Below, in pieces: positions 57,201 through 64,000 of a stretch of 64,000 nucleotides of DNA (positions are counted from its first letter, which is position 1; every line of letters starts with the position of its first letter). Where the stretch lies: NCBI RefSeq assembly GCF_041154455.1, contig NZ_AP028665.1, positions 806,001 to 870,000 of the forward strand. The letters run 5' to 3'. The position numbers and the translations under genes are program-made. The stretch comes from Variovorax sp. V213 (GTDB taxonomy: Bacteria; Pseudomonadota; Gammaproteobacteria; Burkholderiales; Burkholderiaceae_C). Below the pieces are notes generated by a model that was not told the origin of the DNA, searched no databases, and saw nothing but the letters and a program-made list of their open reading frames with translations.

Positions 57201-58638
57201 CGCCGGCCTGGTCGACCTGCGCAGTCCCTCGGGCATGCCCGGCAACGTGCTCACGGTCAACGGCAACTACACCGGCACCAACGGCCTCGTGCGGCTGAAC
57301 ACGGCCCTGGGCGGCGACGCCAGCGCCACAGACAAGCTGGTCGTCAACGGCAACACCAGCGGCACCACCCGCGTGCTCGTGGCCAACGCCGGCGGCGCCG
57401 GTGCCGCCACCGTCAACGGCATCCAGGTGGTCCAGGTCACTGGCACCTCGTCGGAGGGCAACTTCACGCTGGCCGCGCCGGTGCAGGCCGGCGCCCACGA
57501 ATACGGTTTGCACCGCGGCGGCCGCATCGACGGCGACGCCAACAGCTTCTACCTGACTAGCGTCTACATCCCCACGCCGATCCCGACCGCAGTCCCCGGG
57601 GCGAGCCCGGCGCCGACGCCGGTGCCAGCACCCGAGGTGTTCCGCCCCGCGGTTCCTGGCTACGTGATGGGCCAGATGGCCACAACCGAACTGGGCCTGG
57701 GCCTGCTGGGCAGCCTGCACAAGCGGGTGGGCGAGCAGCAGACGCTCAAGTGGGATTACTGCGGCTGCGACGCCAAGGCGCCCGGCGACCAGGTGTGGAT
57801 GCGCCTGCACGCGCAACGCCTCGATGTGGACGGCAAGCGCCAGTTCGGCTTCGAACAGGAAATGCAGTATGTCCAACTCGGCAAGGACCTGGCGGTCACC
57901 TACAGCGGTGACGCCGGCGACAAGTCGCGCAGCCACACCGGCATCAGCGTGGGATACGGGCGCACCAGCACGAACTTCAGCGACCGCCGCCGCGGCCAAG
58001 CGGGCATGGGCTACGACACCGGAAAGATGACGGGCCAGATGACGACCCTTGGCGCATACCACACGCGCTACGCCGATAACGGCAGCTACCTCGACCTGGT
58101 TGGCCAGCTGCATGCGGTACAGAACAAGTACACCGACAAGTACGGCGGCGAGGGCACGCAAAAGGGCGCCGGCGCGGGGCTGAGCGTCGAAGTGGGGCGC
58201 CCCTGGCAGATCGGCGACAGCCAGTGGCTGATCGAGCCGCAGGCGCAGCTGAGCTACCAGGTCACGCGCTATCGCGGCTTTGCGGACAACGTGTCCTCGG
58301 TAGACGCCTTTACCAGCCAGAGCCTGCGCAGCCGCCTGGGCGGGCGGCTGGCCTGGAACGACAAGGCCGAGCGCGGCGACGCGCTCACGCGCACCAACAC
58401 CTTCTACGTGACGGCCAATGTGCTGCACGAATTCAAGGATCCGAAGGCCGTGACCGTCGGCAGCACCGCAGTGAGCGAGGCGTGGGCCAAGCAGACCTGG
58501 GCCGAACTGGGCGTGGGAGCGCAACTGCCGCTGAGCAAGACCGCCTACCTCTATGGCGGCGTGCAGTACCAGCGCTCGCTCAGCGGCACCCACCGCGAGG
58601 GTGTCTCGGGGCAACTCGGTGTGCGGGTGGCGTGGTGA
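54295..58638 (+). CDS. Type Va autotransporter with extended signal peptide (ESPR)
   Basis: A 1447-residue autotransporter. GTG 54295 follows GAGGGAG by 4 bases. The ESPR motif is clear (MNKSFRSIWNEALGAWVAAS), with the signal end near SSAWA-ANE. The passenger (about residues 55-1090) is a long Gly/Thr/Ala-rich beta-helix-type repeat (phrases like GTVTTNGTFGWGVYAL, GAITTNG and TAIATLQAAGTVATNG). A Pro-rich linker (PTPIPTAVPGASPAPTPVPA) leads to the barrel (about 1155-1447), which ends in the BAM signal GQLGVRVAW. Expected to be surface-displayed, for adhesion, aggregation or biofilm. I see no catalytic triad or RGD site. It is followed by an OmpA-like lipoprotein gene after 38 bases. Confidence 0.92.
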   Translation: MNKSFRSIWNEALGAWVAASEVCTARGKNSSSITIGAALLATAVFGSASSAWAANECGAVVSGGTVTCQGDGTPAGDANPNTTGIAYGTDNIKVIVDGTAAPITIAPVNNHGIYSTGSGAGDQQIEVNGPVTINVTAPAGNTGASPFYAVLAEARVGSGPTVSTASTRVVINGAQITSVGEFAPGVTSVAYGDGNATSILNSGSISTTGQQGSSVGLYADTRGTGTATVTVNGGSISTGTAAGGSHAAYALAYGSGDAVATMTGGVATTQALNNSVVVAQTLGSGDAYATISGGTATTNGASSTVIAVGSGSGDAIASQTGGTLIANGSGGVGLAALAIGTGAATASMTGGSIATQGSNGYGIWAAVLNPASTAAATATMDAAASTITTQQTGGAGIYARNDGNGAAIATLLNGRISTAGDYAYGLHAETRGTGDAIASSSAGTSIQTGGTEGAKGILAHAMGTGNATATNGGTILTTGASGIDGNFGVYAVAAGGNASAGNTGTVTTNGTFGWGVYALTIGNGTATATSSGAITTNGPYSTGIGAHIDNGDSSKHGTAIATLQAAGTVATNGSPYGIGVFADVMGYGDAIATNQGAIATKGQFASGTAARVLYGAGDATAVNQGTISTTGIAAQGMQAAVDQGAVGNATALNTRTVTTVGQDSVGISASVGTVASTSTATAIMNGGTVSTSGTSASGIVSSNAGLGLAAVQMNAGTVTATGADADGLRAISAGGTYQVDATGGSVTSGSGLAAALHTLAAAGGTVNIGAAATVNGAASGIAIRDGDAANTGTDTLGGNAVVTTAGTVAGDAILGLGNDSLTLTGGSFNGTIHGDDRVASAGDGNDNFTWSGGTLSGGFRGQNGSDTALVSAASYNGSTLLDGGDDVSAADGWVDKLTLQGVTATAGGAQLVNWESITLDNTRLTLAGAPLVVGAGVDGSGTPMGLFIQPTSSVLMGASTFAITGDVHNAGLVDLRSPSGMPGNVLTVNGNYTGTNGLVRLNTALGGDASATDKLVVNGNTSGTTRVLVANAGGAGAATVNGIQVVQVTGTSSEGNFTLAAPVQAGAHEYGLHRGGRIDGDANSFYLTSVYIPTPIPTAVPGASPAPTPVPAPEVFRPAVPGYVMGQMATTELGLGLLGSLHKRVGEQQTLKWDYCGCDAKAPGDQVWMRLHAQRLDVDGKRQFGFEQEMQYVQLGKDLAVTYSGDAGDKSRSHTGISVGYGRTSTNFSDRRRGQAGMGYDTGKMTGQMTTLGAYHTRYADNGSYLDLVGQLHAVQNKYTDKYGGEGTQKGAGAGLSVEVGRPWQIGDSQWLIEPQAQLSYQVTRYRGFADNVSSVDAFTSQSLRSRLGGRLAWNDKAERGDALTRTNTFYVTANVLHEFKDPKAVTVGSTAVSEAWAKQTWAELGVGAQLPLSKTAYLYGGVQYQRSLSGTHREGVSGQLGVRVAW

Positions 58639-58676
58639 GCGCAGCGCAACCAATGGCAACGTCAAGGAAACAACAC

Positions 58677-59255
58677 ATGCAAACGAAGAACACACCGAAG
58701 CTGCTCGCGCTCGGCGCCTCGGCCCTCGCCACCCTCGTGCTCGCAGGCTGTGGCAGCCTGCATGACGAGCGCTACAACTGGTGCCAGGGGCAGAACTGCG
58801 CGCTCACGCCCGTCGTGACGCCAACCCCCACCCCCGTTCCGGAATCCGCACAAGCGACGACACGGCGCGTGAATCTCAGCGCCGACACGCTCTTCATCTT
58901 CGATCGCTCGAGTGCGGCAGACATGCTGCCCCAGGGCCGCGGCGAACTCGACGCGCTGGCCCGCGCATTGCGCAGCCAGGCGATGCAAGTGCAAAGCCTG
59001 ACGATCACAGGGCATACGGACCGGCTCGGAGACGGAGCCTACAACGACCGCCTGGCGCTGCAACGTGCCAACACGGTGCGCGACTACCTGAGGGCAGCCG
59101 GCGTACGCGCACCCATGGAAGTGCGCTCGATGGGCGAGCGCGACCCCGCGACGCGCGATTGCCAGGGCACGCAGCGCACGCCGCGCCTGGTCGCCTGTCT
59201 GCAGCCGGACCGCCGCGTGGTGGTGGACATCCTGGGGCAGGCAGAGGGGAAGTGA
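58677..59255 (+). CDS. OmpA-family outer-membrane lipoprotein
   Basis: A 192-residue lipoprotein. ATG 58677 (MQTKNTPKLL) follows an AAGGAAA ribosome site, and an in-frame ATG at 58653 is possible. The lipobox is LVLAGC. After a Pro/Thr linker (VVTPTPTPVPES), the OmpA-like peptidoglycan-binding domain runs from about residue 60 to 185. It has FDRSSAADMLPQGRGELDAL, LTITGHTDRLGDGAYND and RLALQRANTVRDYLR, with the Asp and Arg that bind meso-DAP. It probably tethers the outer membrane, or the large barrels encoded upstream, to the cell wall. Its stop overlaps a possible GTG of the next gene, so it is co-transcribed with the Crp-type regulator. Confidence 0.92.
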   Translation: MQTKNTPKLLALGASALATLVLAGCGSLHDERYNWCQGQNCALTPVVTPTPTPVPESAQATTRRVNLSADTLFIFDRSSAADMLPQGRGELDALARALRSQAMQVQSLTITGHTDRLGDGAYNDRLALQRANTVRDYLRAAGVRAPMEVRSMGERDPATRDCQGTQRTPRLVACLQPDRRVVVDILGQAEGK

Positions 59256-59278
59256 TCAGAGCGACTTTGGAGGACGCA

Positions 59279-59986
59279 GTGCTGGTGGAAGGCACGCTGC
59301 GCCTCACGCAGGGCTTCGCACGGTGGCCCGCCTCGGCGATGAGCAAGCTTCTCGTTAGCGCGCGCCTCGGCAGATACGCCAGGGGCGAGATGGTGTCGAT
59401 CGAGCAGGGAATGCCTGAGACGTTTGTGATCGTGTCGGGACATCTGCTTGTCGGTCACATTCCACCTGGAGGACGTCGGACCCCTGTGGCACTCCTCGGG
59501 CCCGGCTATGTGGCCGGGTTCACCCGGACCATTGACCCAGAAGGGGGTGAGGAAGAGGAGGAGAGTCGCATCATCTACGACTTCTGTGCGCTGAACGACG
59601 TCACGGTCGTCCGGATGCCAACCCTGCTGGTTCAAAAAATCCTCGACGACGAGCCTGTCCTCTGGAAGGGAATGGCAAAAATGCTGATGAAGCAGCACAG
59701 GGTCGTGCTCGATTCGTTACTCAGTCAGGGCGTCGGCTCGTTTCAGCAGCGGCTGGTCGCGACGATCGAACGGCTGGCGGTGCTGTATGGGGGCAATGCC
59801 GGAAAGGGAATCAACCTGCGCCTGCGCTTGACACAGAAGGATCTTGCGGCCCTCCTGCAGGTCACCAGGCAGACAGTCAACCAGGCGCTCGGCGTGCTGG
59901 TGGCACATGGTGCGATCAGCTTGAACTACAACGCGATCACAGTCCTCGATCTGGATGCGCTGAGAAGGCTGACAGACAGCCCTTAG
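59279..59986 (+). CDS. Crp/Fnr-family transcriptional regulator, 3' end touched by an IS element
   Basis: A 235-residue regulator. GTG 59279 is chosen because GGAGG lies 5 bases upstream; a GTG at 59252 overlapping the OmpA gene stop is the alternative. The cNMP-like sensor (about residues 20-135) has RYARGEMVSIEQGMPETFVI. It lacks the FNR cysteine set. The HTH_Crp domain (about 175-225) has LTQKDLAALLQVTRQTVNQA. The stop codon TAG (59984-59986) straddles the IS5 target site (TTA) and the first G of the element, so the original C-terminus has probably been altered by the insertion. The domain itself seems complete. It may regulate the island. Confidence 0.88.
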   Translation: MLVEGTLRLTQGFARWPASAMSKLLVSARLGRYARGEMVSIEQGMPETFVIVSGHLLVGHIPPGGRRTPVALLGPGYVAGFTRTIDPEGGEEEEESRIIYDFCALNDVTVVRMPTLLVQKILDDEPVLWKGMAKMLMKQHRVVLDSLLSQGVGSFQQRLVATIERLAVLYGGNAGKGINLRLRLTQKDLAALLQVTRQTVNQALGVLVAHGAISLNYNAITVLDLDALRRLTDSP

Positions 59987-60831
59987 AACGTGTTTACGAT
60001 CTTCTAAGCAAAAAGAGCCATGAATGCGAGATGGATGAATTGCAGGCTGGTGTCGAGCAATCGCTTGCAGTTCTTCCATAACCGCCTGTTCTTCTCCAGC
60101 CACGCAAAGCTGCGCTCGATGATCCAGCGCTTGGGCATGACCTTGAAGGTGTGCAGTTCGCTGCGCTTGGCAATCTGCACCGTGACGTGCTCGCCCAGAA
60201 TGTCTCGCACGCCCTGCACGAAGGGTGCACCCACGTAGCCGGCATCTGCCAGCAGGCTCAGCACCCGTCCCAGGGCGGGCTTGCCGCGTTTGAGCGCCTG
60301 CAGCGCACCCTTGCGATCCGTCATCTCGGCCGTGGTCACTGCCTCCGCATGCGGCAATCCTTGGGTGTCCACCGCGATGTGGTGCTTGATGCCAGAAACC
60401 TACTTGCCCGCGTCATAGCCCTTCAGGGCTGCCGTGTCCGAGTTCTTCAGGCTCTGCGCGTCCACGATCAAGAACGCGCTGCTGGCGTTGCGCCCCAGTC
60501 TCGTACGGGCCGCGCCAACCTGATTTTTTTGAAGCCCGCTCCAGCACGCTCACACCGTGCGTCGGGATCGCTCCACTTGGCAAAGTAGGCATACACCGTC
60601 TGCCATTTGGGCAAATCGCTCGGCAGGAACCTCCACTGGCAGCCCGTGTGCAGCAGGTACAGCAGCGCGCAAAACACCTCATACACATCCATCGTCGCAG
60701 GCTTGGTGCGCCGGCGCACGCTGCTCAGCAGCGGCTCTATCTATGCGAACTTCTCTCGACTGATGTCGCTGGCGTATTTCTTTCTCTTCACTCAGCCATT
60801 TTCGCCAGCAACGGAGATCGTAAACACGCTC
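59986..60831 (-). mobile_element. IS5-family (IS1031-like) element, decayed
   Basis: An ~846-bp element. Terminal repeats are GAACGTGTTTACGATCT (59986-60002) and AGATCGTAAACACGCTC (60815-60831), 16/17 complementary. The flanking TTA at 59983-59985 and 60832-60834 is a 3-bp target duplication, as in the IS1031 group. It contains one transposase reading frame on the reverse strand, broken by stops. Immediately to the right is the end of a second copy (60835-60918), so it inserted at the edge of an older relative. Confidence 0.85.
60004..60791 (-). pseudogene. IS5-family transposase, inactivated
   Basis: Starting at GTG 60791, the frame reads KRKKYASDISREKFA, then an in-frame TAG (60743-60741). 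It continues LLSSVRRRTKPATMDVYEVF and LLHTGCQWRFLPSDLPKWQT, the IS5 N-terminal domain. A frameshift falls in 60470-60560, and another TAG is at 60402-60400. The last segment (HIAVDTQGLPHAEAVTTAE, ADAGYVGAPF, then IIERSFAWLEKNRRL with the DDE Glu) runs to the stop at 60004. With two stops and a frameshift it cannot make transposase. Confidence 0.88.
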
Positions 60832-60834
60832 TTA

Positions 60835-60918
60835 GAACGTGTTTACGATCTTCTAAGCAAAAGAGCCATGAATGCGAGATGGATGAATTGCAGGCTGGTG
60901 TTGAGCAATCGCTCGCAG
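60835..60918 (-). mobile_element. Truncated second copy of the IS5-family element
   Basis: 84 bases repeating 59986-60070 almost exactly (one A deleted in the A-run, and two substitutions). It includes the terminal repeat and the last transposase codons (LQFIHLAFMAL). Similarity stops at GCTCGCAG, so only the right end survives. The A deletion shifts the C-terminus relative to the other copy. Confidence 0.85.
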
Positions 60919-61723
60919 CCGCTCCAGCTTGCGTACTTTTCCACATATCGCTCACACCAATTCTCAAGAACTGACATGTGGAGGTTTGAAGAAGGATGTC
61001 GCCCGCTACATTGATCACCAAGATGCCTGCGCGCCTTGCGGACAAATCGTTCGTTCGCAAGATCAGAACCCTGTTAACCATTTTTCAATCCCAATTTTCA
61101 TGACCACGCATCAATCAGTCTCGAGCAAATTGTTGGGCGCATGGGCACCTCTCGCTCATGCTGCCAATGCAGGCTCCACCAGTAGAGAAGCCCGCAAGGG
61201 CTTTCTGTTCAGGCACGAAAGTGAAGTTGGGGGGGCGAAGGAGTGCCGCCAGATCGTTTACGGCACCGAGGCGCTGGAGCAGTTGAAGCGCGAGTTCTTG
61301 AAGAACGTCCAGGTGCGAGAGCTTTCCAGTGAAGAGGCCCTGCAGGAATGCCTGCGCGCCCGAGTCGTTCCTTTTTGGCCCGCGCCCACTTCTGGTCCAT
61401 CCAATCGGGTGACTAAGCCTCGCCGACCGCGGCTGCTGAATGCCGTCCAGTGTTGGCGCCGACTGAAGTTGAGCTCAGTTCTACTTCGACGCGGACGGTC
61501 TACATGGGCTTCAGCGATCCGCGCACCGTCGAGGCGACGGTGCCGGGCTGGCTGCCATTTGTCGATGAGATCGTGCTCGTGAAACCAAGTCCGCGCCGAC
61601 TCCGATCAACGAAGTCCGGCGCCAGAAATTGGATCACCTGCTGGCCAATGCCTGCCTTCCTGAAGAGGCTTCAAGGAAGCTGTCGCGAATGGATCCCGTG
61701 ATAAATGAATATGTGGGGCGCAG
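60919..61723. other. Decayed DNA of the island's right border, unidentified
   Basis: About 0.8 kb without an intact gene. Open stretches on the + strand (KECRQIVYGTEALEQLKREF near 61240-61310, and MGFSDPRTVEATVPGWLPF near 61503-61560 followed in another frame by EVRRQKLDHLLANACLPEE) have protein-like composition but are broken by frameshifts. They match nothing I can name. The second may be a fragment of a mobile-element accessory gene. Base composition is mixed. This looks like a graveyard left by successive insertions. Confidence 0.4.
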
Positions 61724-62005
61724 ACCCACGGCATCCGTCACACCCTGATCGAGCCGGGACGGCCCTTGCAGAACGGCTACATCGAGAGCTTCAACGGCAA
61801 GTTCAGGGACGAGTGCCTGAACGAACAGTGGTTCGAGACGCTGCAGCAGGCCCGATCGGCCATCACGCTCTGGCGTCAGGACTACAACGAGGTCAGGCCG
61901 CACAGCAGTTGCCAGCGAATGCCTCCGTCGAAGTTCGCCGAGCTGCATCGCCAGCGCGTTGGCGATACAGCTCGATCCACCTCAACAACCACCGAGATCA
62001 ATTAA
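61724..62005 (+). pseudogene. IS3-family OrfB transposase, C-terminal fragment
   Basis: The frame reads THGIRHTLIEPGRPLQNGYI, then ESFNGKFRDECLNEQWF and DYNEVRPHSSCQRMPPSKF. This is the rve integrase-core end of IS3-family OrfB, including the third catalytic acid (the Glu of YIESFNG). The N-terminal two thirds with the DD residues are missing, so it is non-functional. The sequence after the stop (about 62006-62030) could hold the element's outer end. It differs from the IS3 scar at 31.3 kb. Confidence 0.88.
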
Positions 62006-62059
62006 TCTTGCAACCCCGGACTTCCTCGTTATGAATGGCACGGCAGAAGGGGGCAGGTC

Positions 62060-62326
62060 AACGACCGCAGCCACACGCTATTCTATCTCGACCCGCCGTA
62101 CTTGAGGAACCGGAGGCTATGACGTGCCATTCGGACTCGAGCCGCACGACCGCATGGCCGCACTGCTCAAGTCGATGAAGAGGAGGGCAGTGGTCAGCGT
62201 GAACGACATTCCCCAGATGCGGCAGGCCTTTGCTGGGTTGAAACAGCGGCGCTGTCGATCACCTACACGATGGGCTCGGCGGAACATCGCGCGGCATCAC
62301 GCGAGCTGCTGATTTCGAACTTATAG
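62060..62326 (+). pseudogene. D12-class DNA adenine methylase (Dam-like), frameshifted fragment
   Basis: Three frames together read as one Dam-type C-terminal half. They are NDRSHTLFYLDPPYL with the catalytic DPPY motif (from 62060), then VPFGLEPHDRMAALLKSMKR, VSVNDIPQMRQAFAG (62124 onward) and LSITYTMGSAEHRAASREL, ISNL to the TAG at 62324-62326. At least two frameshifts and a missing N-terminal half make it a pseudogene. Phage or integrative-element methylases are the likely source. Its end overlaps the last codons of the convergent LysR gene by 6 bases. Confidence 0.8.
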
Positions 62327-63334
62327 GCCTTGTTCTTGCGGGCCTGTTGCTACGGCAGTGGCCGAGCATGGGGAGCTGTTCGTCGCGAGAAAGCGTGGGT
62401 CCGTACCGCCTTCGGAAGTCGGCCCTTCTTGCTTTTGAGCCTGTATGGATTGCTCTAGCGCCTCGAAGATGAAATCGACGAAGGTCCTGATTTTTCGGGT
62501 ATTGCGCCGCGCGGGTAAATACATCAGGTTCAGTTCTTTGGGCATCAAATCGAGCGACGGAAGCACCGGAACCAAAGAGCCGCTCTGAATTGCGGCTTTG
62601 GCACAAAGAAGGGGAACCAAGGCAATGCCACCGCCCGCGCAGGCAAGTCTCAGTAGCAGTTCCGGATCGTTGGCGCGAAACACCCCCGTTGCCTCGACGA
62701 TGTGCTCCCGGTCCAGGCCAGGAATGACCATTTCCATGGCCTGCCGTTCCGGCCCGCTGGTCAGGAAAGAGTGCCCCGCGAGATCGTCCACCGCGTTGAT
62801 TGCGGGATGGCGATTTAGATACAACGGCGCAGCGCACAAGATGCGGCCCAGACTTTTGATGCGCCTGGCCACGAGTTCTTCGCAGCCCTCCCGCCCCGCC
62901 CGGATCATCACGTCAGCATCTTCGCGAAACAGATCGACCCGGTCAGCGCTCACGTCGACCGTCAACTTGAGCTGGGGATGCGCGGCCATGAAGGCGGCCA
63001 GGTGCGGCAAGAGCAACTCGCGACCCACATAGCCTGGAACCGAGATGCGCAGCTGGCCTGTCAGGGTTTCGTCCGTATGGGAGAGTTGTGCCCGGGCCTG
63101 GTCCACAGCCTCAAGTACCTCTTTGGCGGTGGGAAGGAAAAGGCGCCCTTCCCCGGTGACTCCGAAGCGGCCTGCTCCCCGATGCAACAGCGTATGGCCG
63201 ACCAAGACCTCCAGCCTCTTGAGTTGTCGGGACGCGGATGCCTTTGGCACCCCCAACGCGTCGGCTGCCTGCGTCAATCCTCCCACCTCGACGGCTTTCA
63301 CGAAAAGCCGTACATCCGACATCAATAAATCCAT
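62321..63334 (-). CDS. LysR-family regulator, island copy 2 with extended C-terminus
   Basis: A 337-residue LTTR, paralogue of the gene at 33467 in the opposite orientation. Both start MDLLMSDVRLFVKAVEVGGL and share GHTLLHRGAGRFG, GPERQAMEMV and LLCAKAAIQ. After the shared end (FEALEQS) this copy runs on for 41 residues (IQAQKQEGPTSEGGTDPRFL onward) to a stop inside the decayed methylase fragment. The original stop was probably lost when the mobile DNA arrived. ATG 63334 mirrors the other copy; an upstream in-frame ATG (63367) is possible. It may compete with copy 1 at the dyads noted upstream of both genes. Confidence 0.88.
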   Translation of the reverse strand: MDLLMSDVRLFVKAVEVGGLTQAADALGVPKASASRQLKRLEVLVGHTLLHRGAGRFGVTGEGRLFLPTAKEVLEAVDQARAQLSHTDETLTGQLRISVPGYVGRELLLPHLAAFMAAHPQLKLTVDVSADRVDLFREDADVMIRAGREGCEELVARRIKSLGRILCAAPLYLNRHPAINAVDDLAGHSFLTSGPERQAMEMVIPGLDREHIVEATGVFRANDPELLLRLACAGGGIALVPLLCAKAAIQSGSLVPVLPSLDLMPKELNLMYLPARRNTRKIRTFVDFIFEALEQSIQAQKQEGPTSEGGTDPRFLATNSSPCSATAVATGPQEQGL

Positions 63335-63583
63335 GATTTCCGAGGCTCCGCGTAGCTCTTTGCCCATTCCAGCTTCTCTTCTGGATCGGTGCGGTCTATC
63401 CGATAAAAATACTCCGCGAATGAGAACAGCGAGAAAGCGAATGCCAGATTTACTTTCGACGCCAAAACACCTCATTTGCCGAGAATTAACCCAGACTTTT
63501 TCATCGAGACTGAGCAATGTGCCGCACGACGATATGGACTCGACTTTGACCAAAAAATGACCCAAGTTGTCGTACAACATCGA

Positions 63584-63598
63584 GCACCGAAATGGTGC
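63584..63598. promoter_or_regulatory. LysR-type dyad upstream of LysR copy 2 (GCACC-N5-GGTGC)
   Basis: Perfect GCACC-GAAAT-GGTGC, 250 bases from the ATG at 63334. The equivalent position upstream of copy 1 has ACACC-ATATT-GGTGC (33130-33144). Conservation of an inverted repeat amid diverged flanks favours a binding site. Confidence 0.6.
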
Positions 63599-63630
63599 CC
63601 CACCAATGAAAAGTTGCGTAAATCTTAAAC

Positions 63631-63647
63631 AGGTTGTCTGACAACCT
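63631..63647. promoter_or_regulatory. 17-bp perfect palindrome AGGTTGTC-T-GACAACCT
   Basis: Perfect 8-base arms around a single T, 33 bases beyond the GCACC dyad and 297 bases upstream of LysR copy 2. FCD-type GntR and other dimeric repressors bind such sites. No second copy is seen in the window, and it is absent from the matching place near LysR copy 1. Confidence 0.55.
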
Positions 63648-63701
63648 CTGGGAAATTGTTGCGTTGCAGCGATATCATTTCTGCCAGCGGCAAAAGTGTT
63701 G

Positions 63702-63717
63702 CTGGACAGTCACACGG
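63702..63717 (-). repeat. 16-bp repeat CCGTGTGACTGTCCAG, right copy
   Basis: Reverse-strand identical partner of 32997-33012. It lies upstream of LysR copy 2 in the same relative orientation as the left copy has to LysR copy 1. See the left copy. Confidence 0.7.
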
Positions 63718-64000
63718 TTTGATTTGACTCACGCGCGTATCGCAGTCGCCGGCAGATGACGGCGCGCGATGTCGGGCCTTGCGTTTTCCGGCCGGCCCCC
63801 TCAAGCGTTGAGGATGGGACGGCACCTGTGTGCATTCGTCGGGGGAGGTCGAGGGCTGCCAAGCCCGCACGTGCGTAAGCGGCCATCCAAGACCCGTCCG
63901 GTTTTCGTACTGCCGAAGTCCCAGCTATACCCGTCTCGGACCCGCTGCCGGCGCTGATTGGCGCACGGCACCCCGCGCGGAATGGGCAGATACCTGCCGC
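63718..64000. other. Right end of the window, no gene recognised
   Basis: About 280 GC-rich bases with short open frames on both strands, none with a recognisable motif or ribosome site. It may be the start of an unrelated gene or more decayed DNA outside the window. Confidence 0.4.

Noticed and set aside
60929..61582. A 217-codon open frame in the decayed border region
   Set aside because: It begins within an IS remnant, changes character midway and has no recognisable domain. It is treated as decayed DNA.

Overview
The window looks like a chromosomal segment of a high-GC betaproteobacterium of the Burkholderiales. Comamonadaceae, Variovorax in particular, fits best. The pointers are Bug-type (TctC) solute receptors with tctB/tctA, a Burkholderiales trimeric porin, dense GC-rich coding with many ATGA overlaps, and the regulator mix. 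The genus is inference, since there is no rRNA, tRNA or housekeeping marker in the window.

Layout. At 1-129 is the start of a Bug receptor leaving the window. At 295-2588 a family 2 glycosyltransferase is coupled to an outer-membrane barrel. At 2608-9139 is a TetR-controlled uptake/catabolic locus: porin, TetR, amidohydrolase, Bug receptor, tctB, tctA. It carries three copies of a YTCAC-N5-GTGAR operator. At 9218-13996 are DAHP synthase, an unknown protein, an orphan 7TM histidine kinase and a zinc-ribbon protein. At 14091-19357 is a reverse-strand, translationally coupled cluster with a PapD-like chaperone, two related pilin-like subunits and an outer-membrane barrel with a C-terminal SdrD_B-like domain but no recognisable classical usher. 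At 19658-20917 are a DUF2892 protein, an ECF sigma factor and a DUF454 protein. At 20894-30008 is a divergent catabolic locus: M20 amidohydrolase and a 981-residue three-in-one flavoenzyme one way, and a DapA-family lyase, amino-acid ABC receptor and permease, D-hydantoinase-like enzyme and FCD-type GntR regulator the other way, with three GTATAC boxes between them. At 30036-31340 are a tyrosine recombinase with a degenerate active site and an IS3-family scar.

The right half is a surface-protein island (33.4-60 kb), flanked by two paralogous LysR genes, at 33467-34357 (+) and 62321-63334 (-). All genes from 34759 to 59986 are on the + strand. They are two DUF11 proteins, a ~2420-residue outer-membrane protein with DUF11/SdrD_B modules and a C-terminal barrel, a 2414-residue secreted protein with eight prealbumin/CnaB-like repeats, an OmpR-type regulator with a pseudo-receiver, an ESPR autotransporter, an OmpA-type lipoprotein and a Crp-type regulator. 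The proposed division of labour is anchor, stalk, adhesin and regulators; this is inference. The island's right edge (60.0-62.3 kb) is decayed mobile DNA: nested IS5-family copies, an IS3 orfB fragment and a Dam methylase fragment.

The two best candidates for an undescribed system are the chaperone/subunit/barrel cluster at 14-19 kb and the DUF11/CnaB island at 34-60 kb. Most reading frames opposite the large GC-rich genes are shadows and have been left out.
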